Shown one piece after another: positions 6,890 through 18,920 of a DNA stretch of 20,169 nt. Position 1 is the first letter of the stretch. The number at the start of each line of letters is the position of its first letter. A program made the translations under genes and the position numbers. The notes under the pieces are model-generated. The model was not told the origin of the DNA, made no database searches, and worked only from the letters and a program-made list of their open reading frames with translations. Origin of the DNA: Amphimedon queenslandica (taxonomy: Eukaryota; Porifera; Demospongiae; Haplosclerida; Niphatidae); contig NW_003546889.1 of the NCBI RefSeq assembly GCF_000090795.2, forward strand, positions 29,679-49,847, in the 5' to 3' direction.

Positions 6890-9612
6890 ATGATGGGAGT
6901 GTGCATTGGGCGAGGCTTCATTATCAGCAACAACCAAAGAGAGGAGTTCGAGTCTCCTGCTGTCTTCATAATGGAGAGGCCAGTAACGGACGTAAAGTTT
7001 GTCTCTTCTCCTGATAACTGCCCTAAAGGCTACACTATGGTAAGTATGGTAAGATTGCGACTCTTAGCTGCTCTGTGTAAAACCTCCCTACCTTGTAATG
7101 CTTTATTGAACCTTGAAAAGTGCGGCATTATTTTTTTACAAGCATATCACTAGACTGCAGTATTTGATGTACTAGCATTCTTCCTCTCTCTCTCTCCTTC
7201 TACAGGTCAGGGAGTGTCCTTGTGGCCATGATGCTAATCTCTGGGTGAAGTTCTTAGGTGCTAAATCTGAGGAGAGATATCTCTGTTATACCAAAGAAGA
7301 GAGAGATGTAATAATAATAATAATGATGATGATGATGATGATGATGATGACGATGATGAGTGCATGTACATAATGCAATACCAGCAATATCTGTTAATAA
7401 TTAATGGCAATATAAGATACACTGTATTTTGTAAGACTTGCCTTTTTTGAATTTGAGCAGTACAAACAAAAGTTAATGCATACTGAACTTAAGGTATTTC
7501 CTGGTGGAGGAGTGTATACCCCATTATTACTGATACTAGAGGACACACAAGTGGTACTATAGTACTGGTATAGTCCCCTATTACAGTACTCCTTGTGATA
7601 ATGGTGGTGGTGTTTCCTAGAAATATTTGTATAAACAGATGAACACTTTATGTGTTACATGACACCTATGTTGACAAGAATTCAAACTATTTCATGTAGC
7701 TATACTTTTACATCTACTCTCTCCCTCTCTCTCTCTCTTCCTTTCCCCTCTCCCTCTCTTCCCCCCCTCTCTCCCTCCCTCCCTCTCTCTCCCTCCCTCT
7801 CTCTGTCTCTCCCTCTCTGTCTCTCCCTCTGTCTCTCTCCCTCCCTCCCTCCCTCCCTCCCTCCCTCCCTCCCTCAGGATGGTAAGATAGTAGAGGATAT
7901 GTACATACCTGGTAAAGGTGAGCGCTACATTGTCAAAGGATTTGAAGTTATCAAGAAAACTGTTGAAGGTATTGAATAGTATATTCACGCTAGCAATCTT
8001 CTTCTCTTTCTGTCTCTTGTTGAAATAGCATCTCTTACTTAAGCTACAGTCACTATGTTGTGATCTCTCTCCCTCTCTCACCTTCCCCTCCCTCCCTCCC
8101 TCCCTCTCTCCCTCCCTCCCTTCTTCCCTCTCTCCCTCCCCATCAGGTGATGATACACTCAACCACAGGTTCATTGCGTACAAGAGGGTAGATAGAAAGA
8201 GAGCAAGTACTGCAGTGTTTGATGCAGCTGTGTTTAGGAGTAAGGACAATCCAGCATCAACTTTTAAGAAACTGGGAGCGTAAGTTAGAGAGAGAGAGAG
8301 AGGGAGAGGGAGAGAAGTTAAAAGTGAAAGGAGGAACATGTACATGTATTCTCTTATTGATTGATTGCTTATCTCAAGAACTTTTGACCCTTTTATCTAA
8401 TCAGCTCATTGATAATTTATTTATTTAATTATAAGCAGCTATACAGTTTGACTAATAGAAATTTAATTCAAAATTAATTTCAGATAAGATACATGTACAT
8501 TTTGATACTGTTCTTTCTCTTTTAGGAAACTCAACAATCTCTACATTTGCATAAGAGTAGCTAAGTATAAGTACAATCCTTCAGATCACAACCAAGCCAC
8601 GCCTACCCCACCAACTAACACTCGTAAACCATCAGTCGATAAACCAGCCCCTCCCCTTCAGAAAAGAACGTCTCAAGATAAAGGAACTCCGCCCGTTTCT
8701 TATCAGTCGTCAGTAGATGATCCGTCAACTCAATCTGGAGCCACACCTACTTCTTATCAACCATCTCCGCCCACTCAAGGATATAGTGCTCCGCCTACTA
8801 GTTACGGGTCTCCGCCCACTCAAGAATATGCTCCGCCTATAAATCAAGGCTATAGTACCCCACCTACAAATCAAGGCTACAGTGCCCCACCCACTAATCA
8901 AAGCTATAGCACCCCACCTACTAATCAAGGCTATAATGCTCCGCCTACTAATCAAGGCTATAGTGCCTCACCTACTAATCAAGGTTACAATGCTCCGCCC
9001 ACTAATTACGGCTATAATGCCCCACCCACTAATTACCCACCAGTCACTCGAAGTTATAATCCACCACCAACCAGTTATGGCAGTTACGGCTCCCCGCCCA
9101 GTTCTAATGCCCCGCCCACCAATCCAGGAGGAGGGGGTGTGGCTTTAGGATTTGAGAACCTTGACCTGGATCAGCCCATACCAGAAGACTGGACTTGGGA
9201 AGACGAAGATGAAGACGAACAATCAGATTCAATGAGACCTCCTGTCCATGAAATGGCTACACTATCGATGACTCCTAGTTTAAGCTCCGCCCCTCCTCCT
9301 CCCCCTGGGACCTATGGCTTCTCTTCTCCCTCTTACCCTACGTCTTACGGCCCTACCGGTTACTATGGTAACACCCCCTCGTACCCTGCCCCCCCACAAC
9401 CGGGTAGTTATGCTCCCCGGTACCCGCCCCCTCCCTCAAACCAGTACGGGTACATGCACAGTACTGGGCAGCCTTCTTATCAACAGGCTCCACCCCCTAG
9501 CAACCCAGCTTATCAACAGGCCCCACCCCCTGGCAACCGGGGATATAGTGGATACCCTGGGCAGTTTCCGCCTCCCTCTCATGGTGGCGGCCATATTGGA
9601 TTCAATATTTGA
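6890..9612 (+). CDS. MABP-domain protein (MVB12-like ESCRT-I subunit) with PPTNQGY-repeat tail
   Basis: Five exons: 6890-7039, 7206-7307, 7878-7968, 8147-8279 and 8526-9612. They join in phase into 520 residues ending GGGHIGFNI. Residues about 30-175 fit an MVB12-associated beta-prism (MABP) domain: PVTDVKFVSSPDNCPKGYTM, then LWVKFLGAKSEERYLCYTK, IVKGFEVIKKTVEG and ASTAVFDAAVF. The last matches TAVFD in human MVB12A. MVB12 subunits belong to ESCRT-I, which sorts ubiquitinated cargo at endosomes. From about residue 175 the chain is disordered: about ten degenerate PPTNQGYSA repeats (8745-9120), an acidic block (DWTWEDEDEDEQ) and a second Pro/Tyr/Gly/Gln-rich stretch. No UMA domain, P(S/T)AP or PPxY motif was found, so ESCRT-I membership is uncertain. 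Human MVB12A/B lack such a tail. The exon 2 donor (GAT|GTAATA) is weak and sits at a TAA/ATG microsatellite. An extra upstream exon cannot be excluded. Confidence 0.75.
7308..7359. repeat. (TAA)n/(ATG)n microsatellite at a splice donor
   Basis: A run of TAA units passes into ATG/ACG units, beginning exactly at the donor GTAATA of exon 2 of the MABP gene. The donor is therefore made from repeat sequence. Confidence 0.8.
7716..7876. repeat. CT/CCCT-rich polypyrimidine tract
   Basis: About 160 bases consist almost only of C and T, with CTCTCT runs and then (CCCT)n, ending CCCTCAG directly before exon 3 of the MABP gene. It is both a microsatellite and an extreme polypyrimidine tract. Confidence 0.9.
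8064..8144. repeat. Second CT/CCCT-rich polypyrimidine tract
   Basis: A C/T-only run (CTCTCTCCC then CCCTCCCT units) precedes the acceptor CATCAG of exon 4 of the MABP gene, repeating the arrangement found before exon 3. Confidence 0.9.
8745..9120 (+). repeat. 27-bp-type coding minisatellite (PPTNQGYxA repeats)
   Basis: The coding sequence repeats a unit of about 27 bp of the form CCNCCYACTAATCAAGGCTA, followed by a TAGTGCT-type spacer. It encodes PPTNQGYSA, PPTNQGYNA, PPTNYGYNA and similar units. Units differ mainly at third codon positions, suggesting selection for the peptide or an old expansion. The core CCGCCCACTCAA also appears in the VAC14 exon at 19588-20096. Confidence 0.85.
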
Positions 9613-9882
9613 ATATATTGACAATGGATGTGGTTTGTTTCAGCAACATTAACATTACATAATAATAACCTGTGACAATAATAATAATAACAATAATAAT
9701 AATAATAATAATAATAATGTGTGTTTACAAAATACATGTAGCTTGTAGAACAGCAAAAAAATTAATTATAAGCAAAAAAATGTATAAATTTATATTATTC
9801 TTTTCCATTTAATTATATTATTTAGCAGTAATATTTTGTGTCATAAAAATGTCAATAATTTATTATCAATATTAATATCACA
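9613..9882. other. Convergent 3' ends of the MABP gene and VAC14
   Basis: This 270-bp AT-rich interval separates the MABP stop (9612, plus) from the VAC14 stop (9883, minus). It holds an AAT microsatellite at 9677-9719 and a VAC14 poly(A) signal AATAAA on the minus strand at 9859-9864, 19 bases past the stop. No clean AATAAA was found for the MABP gene. Confidence 0.65.
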
Positions 9883-12800
9883 CTAGACTGGTGAGACCAC
9901 TCCTTCAAAGAGAACCTTCTTTAGCGTTTGCTTGACTTGACTGTGCCTAGTGCTAAAGTGTTTCTGTTGCACTGAGAGAAAATGATTCAATAACTTGTCA
10001 AAATCAATATCTTTTGGAGGATGTCTGCTAACAACCCTGGAGAGAGAGAGAAAGAGTAGAGAGCTTAAAATTAAATTTTTTATTCTACGCCCACTCACGC
10101 GTAGGCGGGCTCGTTTGCGTGGGTGTTTAATTATCAACTCATTAATATTCATTAGACACGTGGCGCTAGGTGAGCTTGCATTTTGCCACATCACAAATTT
10201 AAATGATGCACATTCCTCGGTGACTTGACAGATTTTCATAATTCAAAGAAAGAAGGAGCTTTAAAGCTTAGAGGCTCTTCAAATCAACTAAAGATAGCTG
10301 AGAAAACAGAAGAGAAGAAGACAGAAATGGCCACAGCAACAGCTACCCAGTCCTTTGAGATTAACTTTGGTTCTGCACGTTGCAAGCCACCACCACGATT
10401 CCTTGTGCTCTCAAAAAGGAAAGCAGTCACCAAGGAAGTACTTTTGGAGAAGCAGAGATCAGCAGAAGAGAGAAGGAAAGTAAGACAGAAAAGTTATACT
10501 TAGATACATGCATCATTCTAGTTCTGCATGCATATATGTACATGTATATTTCTCTCCTTTCTCTCTAAAGGCATTCATACAAGCAAGGCTGGACCGTATT
10601 CATGAAAAAGATGAAGAGATACAGCAACTCATTAAGAGCCTTGACACTGCCCTGAGGCGACAATCAAAAATAAACCAGCACTAAGAAGAACACCTCCACA
10701 TCAGAAAAAAGACTGAGAGACATTAAAATACATTTTTGTGACCATGCCTGCATGTATGTACTTATAGCTATAATATACATAATCATTATCATTAAACTTT
10801 ATTTTAACACAACATTATACTAGTACTGGATTATAATGGTGAGATACTAGGGGAGAGAGAGAATGTAATAGAGCAACAGGGATTACAAAGAATTGATAAT
10901 GGTGCGATAATTGTAAGCCTTTCTTGGAGTGCAAATATTTTTTCTCACTTCTTCCAGCAAAAAAAAGAAATGTAATATCTCATACATGTAAAATAAACAG
11001 GCAGTTTTAATGTGGCATAATTAAATATAGTACAAGATGATTTATTGGAGAGAGTAAGATTTGGCAAATTTACCTGTGGAAAATTAATTGGCAAATTTTG
11101 TAGTGGCAATTTTGTGCAATGTGCCATTGAGCATGCTCAGATTGAAACAAAATGGCAGATTTTATATTAGTGATTTCTTCATAGAACTGCCAATCGCTAA
11201 TATTAATTCCTCGCCAATAAATCATCTTGTACGGTAGCTGACAATATCAAAAGGTGACGATATACTCTTACTTCTTCTTGTTCTCAGAGAGTGTGGTCAG
11301 TATGGGTACACTGGATAGTCTGCCATTGAGAGATTCAAAGGCATTAGTCTGAGGAAGGAGCATCAGTAGACCATACATAGTCTGGACTAGGTTAGGATAC
11401 TGGTTTGGTGATAATAACTGTAACCTTAGGACTGTAAAAAATGGATAGTTACATCAATATGTATCAAAAAATGTAATAAAAATTTGGCGTAATTTCAGAG
11501 CCATTTTTCAGAAAAACCATGGGCTATAGCCTTAGGTATTTTTTAGAATTTTGGCATTTTGTTAAAATGGCCGTAACTTAATAAAATTAAGTTGGAATTA
11601 GCTCAAACTTGCTACACAGCATAAGTACATCAATATGTATCAGAAAATGTAATAAAAATTCGGGGTGATTTCGGAGCCATTTTTTTGAAAAAAAACCATG
11701 GGCATAGCCTTGGGTATTTTTTAGAATTTTGGCGTTTTCTTAAAATGGCCATAACTTGAAAAAATGAAGTCGGAATCAGCTCAAACTTGCTACACAGCAT
11801 AAGTACATCAATATGTATCAGAAAATGTAATAAAAATTTGGGGTGATTTCGGAGCCATTTTTTGAAAAAACCATGGGCTATATATAGCCTTGGGTGTTTT
11901 TCAGAATTTTGGCGTTTTCTTAAAATAGCCGTAACTTGAAAAAATTTAAGTCGGAATCAGCTCAAACTTTCTACACAGCATAAGTACATCAATATGTATC
12001 AGAAAATGTGATAAAAATTTGGGGTGATTTCGGAGCCATTTTTTGGAAAAACCATGGGCTATAGGTATTTTTCAGAATTTTGGCATTTCTTAAAATGGTC
12101 GTAACTTGAAAAAATTAAGTCAGAATCAGCTCAAACTTTCTACACAGCATAAGGACATCAATATGTATCAGAAACTGTAATAAAAATTTGGAGTGATTTT
12201 GGAGCCATTTTTTGGAAAAAACCATGGGCTATAGCCTTGGGTGTTTTTCAGAATTTTGGCGTTTTCTTAAAATGGCTGTAACTTGAAAAATTTAAGTCAG
12301 AATCAGCTCAAACTTTCTACACAGCATAAGTACATCAATATGTATTAGAAAATGTAATAGAAACTAGAGACACAAGCATGTACACTCACAGGTAAATATT
12401 GGTGATTCTATTAATTGTACTAGTCTATCAGTTTCTTGCAGCACTTCTGAAGTGATCTCAATTTCACCACTAAACAACAAGAAATGAAAACAATTACTAT
12501 TATTATTAATACTTACAATTTAGCTACTATATTAGCTGCGTGTTGATAATTCTGTGACAGTAGACACAGAGCCACTGTAGCTATGGCATTGTGACACCAG
12601 CAGTCATAAAGACTCTTGAACAATATCCAACTGTCCTGCAAGAGAAACACATCAAGTATTAACAATAATATCTGGAAGATATTATATTAAAATTCAAATG
12701 ATATTATAAGGAGATAAATATTGCAATTGTTCAGTCTATAGTAATCTCAGAGGTGGATTGATGTTAAGTGATGGAGTGAGATCAATGTAAACCAATGGCA

Positions 12801-15800
12801 ACAAGCATAATTCAGCTGCTGCTATGTGTTGGTATACCTTAAGCCTACTATTTTTAGCATCTACTAAATTTAGCTATATTAGCGAGAGAGCTTTAAATCG
12901 CTAAATTAAATAGACGCCAAAATAATTATTATTCATTATAATGGTTATTATTTATAGTTAATTTGGTTAAAAACGCTAAAATTAGTAACGCTAAACATGA
13001 CTTTTGCTGATTCCGCTAAAATTAGTAGACGCAAATAATAGTAGGCTTAAGGTAACTCTAGACTTTGATGGTCAATCTTTAATGTGCATGTACTTGTGTA
13101 TGGTTGTTATTACTGTAACCACATTAATTACTGCTGATGCATGCACATTATTATCTAATGTTGTGTAACCTTAGAACTTTCTAGACTCTGTGGTTTTATG
13201 AATCATGATTCTCAGGAGCGTATCTAGAAATTTGGAAAGGTAGGTGCTGAAGGCACGCGAAGCGCACCGCGATTTTGGCCACACCCCTTTTTACGGCGGT
13301 AAAACGGCGTTTTTCTTCATTTTCATGAATTACGGGTGGGGTCAAAATAATTTCAAGCATACTGGTACTTCTGACGACTTCTGATCGCTCCTTAAAGCAC
13401 TGGAAACTGCTGAAATCATGATCAGGGGGCTAGATAACTTTGTTAAGAGGCTTGGTAGTGATGCAAGAGTCCAGGATTGGAGTAATTTTTTCTGAGCCCA
13501 GCCATGAGGGGGCAGGTGCTCAAGCACCCCTCAGCCCCTGCTGGATACGCCCCTGCTTTTTATTGATTTTTGTCAGTTGTTCAGTTGTTGTTCAGTAGTT
13601 TGCTTAGTTGTTGTTGTTCTCAGTAAAATAATCTAACACTATGCTAGTGTGAACAAGATCAATGGGGATTATTATAGCAGCTGTTAGCTGTATTCATGTA
13701 CATGTACATTGTACATGTGCACTTTCTGAGTTTCCCTATTACAGTGTTAGGGACGAGTCAGGAGTTCAGGACCACACTCTTTCTCAAGCTATCTATTCAC
13801 AGTCCCTCTCTCTCTCAAAGATGTCTGCTTCAGGTATTTTAAAGCTTGTACTAGTATAGCTACATCCTTTTGTATCATTTAGTGAACTACAGTAAGGAGA
13901 ATCCACAAGATCCTTTTGTTAAAAGAGAACTAACTACAAGTAAATATTAAATAATTCTAATTTTCTGGCATTAAAACTCTTTGTTTTATATAAAGGTGAT
14001 CATGGTACCATTATGGGACTCATTGACAAAGATATAGCTCCAAAATATAAAGAGCTGGCTGTACAATTCCGTATCCCTCAGGGTATAGTAGACACCATAG
14101 CCTACAATAACAGAAACAACTCAGCATGGGATGGACTAAATGATGTTGTTGGTGATTGGCTGAAAGGAAATACTGAAGTCTATGATGAAGGAGTTAAAGC
14201 TAATGTAAGGTGGCTGTATGATGCTGTAAGAGCAATAGATCATAAGCACCTTGGAACAAAAATTGCCAAAGGTAGATCTATTTTTCTAAATATCTTTAAA
14301 ATTGAATTTGATATCTCAAATGTTTTACGTACAAAATCCTTTCATAGAGTTTGGGATGCCAGAGCCTAGTGATTCGTCCACTCAAAAAGGTAGTATTGAA
14401 AACAAAAGAGATGATAAATATTCATCAATCACTTAATTTTATAATCTCATTTCTATAGCAGACAAAGGAGGAACTAGTACTGGAATAGAAGAGACTGATT
14501 CAGAGTAAATACTCCCTTACAATAAACAAGCATTTTTGTTGTTCTTACAGAGAAACACTCGGAAAATCAAGAGATGCTCAACATAATCCTGATCCTATAA
14601 CAGGTAGACAACAGCTGATGGTAGAGCTGTTACTCTTTATAAATAGTTACTCTTTATAAATATCTTTATCAATAAAGACAAGGAGCTTGATATGGCCGCT
14701 GTCATGAAGATATTTGGTTCTTCTGATCACCATTACATGACAATTGGGGCTGGATTGGGTGTGAAGACTGCTGATCTCCAACAAATACCAGGAACAGCAA
14801 GTACCAATCTTATTATTGTATTCCAGAGGTGGTTTGATGCTGATAGAGATGTCAATTGGGATACATTAAAAAGACTTTGTGAAGATTATCCTGATAAACT
14901 GGGCAAAGCAAAATCTAACCTTCCGGCACATAAAGGTAAGCTAATATAACCCAATACTCATTGGCTCTGTGTGTGTATAACTGCCATAAATACTTAGCTC
15001 TACTTTACTAACTTAACTTAGTTCTACATTCACATTTATTTCTTTATACCTTCACTAATTCAATAGATATTATTATGTCATAATAATTTTTGATTATTAA
15101 TAATCACAATGAAATCTAAGTCATAATGTATCTGCAGGTGCTGAGAAAGATAAAGAAAATCAGCAGGAACAGAGCCAAGGTAAATGAAAATGAGTAGATC
15201 AAGTATTATGAACACAAATAACAATACTGGCTATTACTTATATCTTCCATCTACTATTTAGACAATAATGTCAAGAAATTAAAAGTGGAAAAAGAAGATT
15301 AAAAATTTAAAATGAAGACATGCCAGATATCAATTGATACATGACATTAGGATCTTTACATTTTAGTTAACTAAACTGACATTGTTAAAAATAAACTCTT
15401 AAACTATCCTACAAAAAGAGACACATCATGTCAACTAATAATAGCAATAAAATAATAAGTAGAAACTAGAATATTATTATTAAAATTTAAAGGATGGATT
15501 GATGTGAAGTGATGCAGTGCGATCAATGTAAACCAATGGCAACAGGAACTGTGAGAAACATGACATCGACACAAAAGCAATACATAATCCAGCTGCTGCT
15601 AGCTCACGTGCTCTTAGGCTGTATTATATTAGTTGCGTCAGGACAGTTCAGGTCCTTCAGGACAAAACCTCTCTCTTCTCTTTCTCAAGCACTAGCAGTC
15701 AAGCTATCAATTCAATTCACAGTCCCCCCTCTCTCTCAAGAATGTCTGCTTCAGGTATTGTAAAGCTTGTACTAGTAGCTACATCCTTTTGTATCATTTA

Positions 15801-18800
15801 GTGAACTATAGTAAGGAGAATCCACAAGATCCTTTTGTTAAAAAAGAACTCACCACAGGTAAATTATTTGTCATGATAGCCTGCCATTAAATACTTCCAC
15901 AGAAGATCATAGTAGAATTATGGGACTGATTGAAAGAGACCTACCTACATCGTTCGTAAAATTGGCCCAAGAATTTTGCATCCCAACAGGACAAATAAGA
16001 ACCATAGAATATAAGTCAAACAGAAATAATGATCCATGGCATGGTCTAAATGATGTCGTTGATCAGTGGTTGAGATGGAACACTGATGCCTTTCATGATA
16101 AGGTTAAAGCTAATGAAAGATGGCTTTATGATGCTGTGAAAGAAATTGATGGTGCTCTTGCAACAAAAATTGGCAAAAGTATTTTCTAAAACTTATCTTA
16201 AATGCATGCATTCATGTCTACAAAATATTATTTATAGAGCTTGGGATCTTGGAACCAAGAGATGATGGGCTCGCTCAAAATGGTGAGATTAGAAACAATA
16301 GTCATAATAATACATTTATAAGAGAATGAAAAATATATATTCAACAATCACTTGATCTTAATTAAGCCTGCATGTTATCCTGCATATTGTTCATGATGTA
16401 CTCATGCCTTGTTGCAGTACTAGGTACAGCTGCAATATAATAGCCAGTAGAGCTGCAAAGTGTTGTATGGTAATATTACATCATACATGTAAATATGTAA
16501 CATTTGAGCAAAGTGATGGGTCCACTCAAGGAGGTAAGATTAGATTAGAAACAAAAAAATATTCCACAATTACTTGGTCTCATCTCATTTCTATAGCAGA
16601 CAAACTTTACTAACTTAACTTAGTTAGATATACAGTGATCTTTATTTTTAATTACAATTACATTACAATAATTCAATAGTTAAATCTAACGTCATATGTA
16701 CACGTATCTGCAGGTGCTGGCGAAGATCAAGAAAATCAGCAGGAACAGAGCCAAGGTAAATGAAATAAGTAGATTGAGTATTATGAACACAAATAACAAT
16801 GTAGGCTATTACTTATATCTTCCATCTATTGTTTAGACAGAAAGTAAAAGTGGAAGAAAGACATGCCGGATCAATTGATGCATGACATTAGGATCTTCAC
16901 ATTACATGTAGTGAACTAAACATTGTTTAAAATAGTTGTGTGTTTAATAATAATATTCATCATTTTTTGATGATAAATGTTATACATGTAAATCCACATG
17001 CTATCCGTCCGCATCAAGCAAGAATTTTGTCAGCCAAAAATTTCGTCAAAACGAAAATGCCTGACAAATATTTTAAGGAGAGGAATATGCAACAATATAA
17101 GAAATATACCGTATAGCGGGAAATTTTGGAGGGAGTTAAACTCGGTGAATTACTAAATTTTGGTGATCGGCAAATTTTAATTTGGCAAATTTGTGGCCAC
17201 GTGCCATTGAGCATGTGTATAATGTCTCAAAATGGAGGATTTTATTTTTAGCGAATGACTATCAAAATGCCTCACTTGAATCCCCCCAAAATTTACCACT
17301 ATACAGTATAAATAATATCAGTGGATTCTACATGTACATATTCTGGTACTTACTGGTCCGTCCATATTCTGTAGCTGCATACGAAGATCAAACAGTTCAG
17401 CAGAACTAAAGAGGATAGTGTTCAGTTCCCGTACCATCAGTGAAGCAAATGATAGTTTCTCTTCAGTTGACAGTATCTCAGCTAGAGTACAGTAGACTGC
17501 CTTAGCATCAACAAACACACACAAGTGCCTAATGGGAGGGAGAGAGAGGGAGGGAGAGAGGGAGGGGGAGGGAGGGGGGAGAGAGAGAGGGAGGAGTTTG
17601 AGTAATACATGTACAGTATAATGTATATATGTACATGTACCGTAGCTAAAAAATCTGGATTCATAAAATTTGGCAAATTGTTTCTCAAATTTGGTAACTA
17701 AATTTAGACAAAACATATACTGTAAAACTACAAATTTTAGCGTGCTACAAATTTTAGCGATATTAGCAAAGAGCCTAAACAAGCTAAATTTAATATTTAC
17801 TAATAAAAACACCCGGTCACGTGATCACAAGATGTCGCTGATACTATACTAGTAGATAGATGGCTCTCTTCTGCTCGGTCGGCAACACTACCAGAGGAAG
17901 GAGAACCCAGTGGAACGACAGCAGCAGCTAACAGAAAAGTGGGAAAGGTTTAATGATACGCCAAATTTAATAGTCGCTAATTTGACATTTAAGCATAAAC
18001 ACTAAATAAAGTAGCCGCTAACATTAATAGGTTTAGAGTAACCTCCACATGTACCATTACACAAGTACCGTATATACAGTTAGAGTTACCTAATAATGAG
18101 ACTCCCTTTGTTCTCTAGTAATATCCTGTCACTGTTGAACATTTTCATCAATTCAACCAGAAACAATTTAAAATATTTATTCAAAATAATAATGGCCGTA
18201 CTCTCCTGCTCCTGACGTCCCTAGAATTGTAATATTAATAATAATGATAAGCCACACCCACTCCGCTACCTTTTTCTTGGTGGCTACAGGAACATCACAC
18301 GTCTCATGGCCAGCGTCTGACATTGATAGGGTAGCTATCACTTTGAGGGTTAAATTTAACACCTGAAGACAAGAAGAAAATACATTATTAATTAAAATTG
18401 ATACTGTACGGGTATTAAATTTTGTGGGTAACTTCTCAACCAGAAAAATTAATACCATGGAAATGCTCACTGAGCATGCACAGCATGTGAAAATCAATGA
18501 CTTAATGAAAGTGCACGTGCAAAAACGTGAAATTTAACCCCCTCGGAATTAAAGAATTAAGAGCTTTTCACTAAAACACGAAATTTTATACCCTCGGAAT
18601 TTTCTACCCGTACGGTATACTCGTTAAATGTACATGAATGAAGATTGAAGACAATGAGAAAATATATAATTAATATATATTTACATGTGCATTTATTGTA
18701 AGTATTGCATTGTTGGTAGTATCTTTAATGATACATTATTAATTAAAATTAATTTAAAGTTGGTCCCTTACTCTGTCAGAGATATCAGCTAACATCCTTT

Positions 18801-18848
18801 GAAGAGAAGGAAAGAGTTTACCAGTTTGTAAGTACATCTGAGAAATGA

Positions 18849-18920
<72 letters not shown>

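Noticed and set aside
7692..8345. Long minus-strand frame with Glu/Gly/Arg repeats
   Set aside because: It is the complement of the two CT-rich intron tracts and exon 4 of the MABP gene; the repeats produce the open frame.
9290..9600. PTAP or PPxY late-domain motifs in the MABP protein tail
   Set aside because: The tail has SSAP, YSAP and PPxxY-like words but none fits P(S/T)AP or PPxY exactly, so direct TSG101 or NEDD4 binding is not supported.
10225..10326. N-terminal extension of the stathmin-like protein
   Set aside because: The frame is open upstream but the first codon there is TTG, not ATG. The ATG at 10327 has a strong context and fits the family start.
11443..12359. CRISPR-like direct repeats
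   Set aside because: The units are about 175 bp, contiguous and without unique spacers, and lie in a eukaryotic intron; this is a satellite array.
13342..13527. Minus-strand frame inside the CAGGGGCG-ended remnant as a transposase
   Set aside because: Only 61 codons with no transposase motif; the element is treated as non-coding.
16509..16533. Additional coding exon in death-domain copy B
   Set aside because: The 25-nt piece resembles the end of copy A exon 4 and has AG/GT borders, but including it shifts the frame of the following exons; it is probably a relic.
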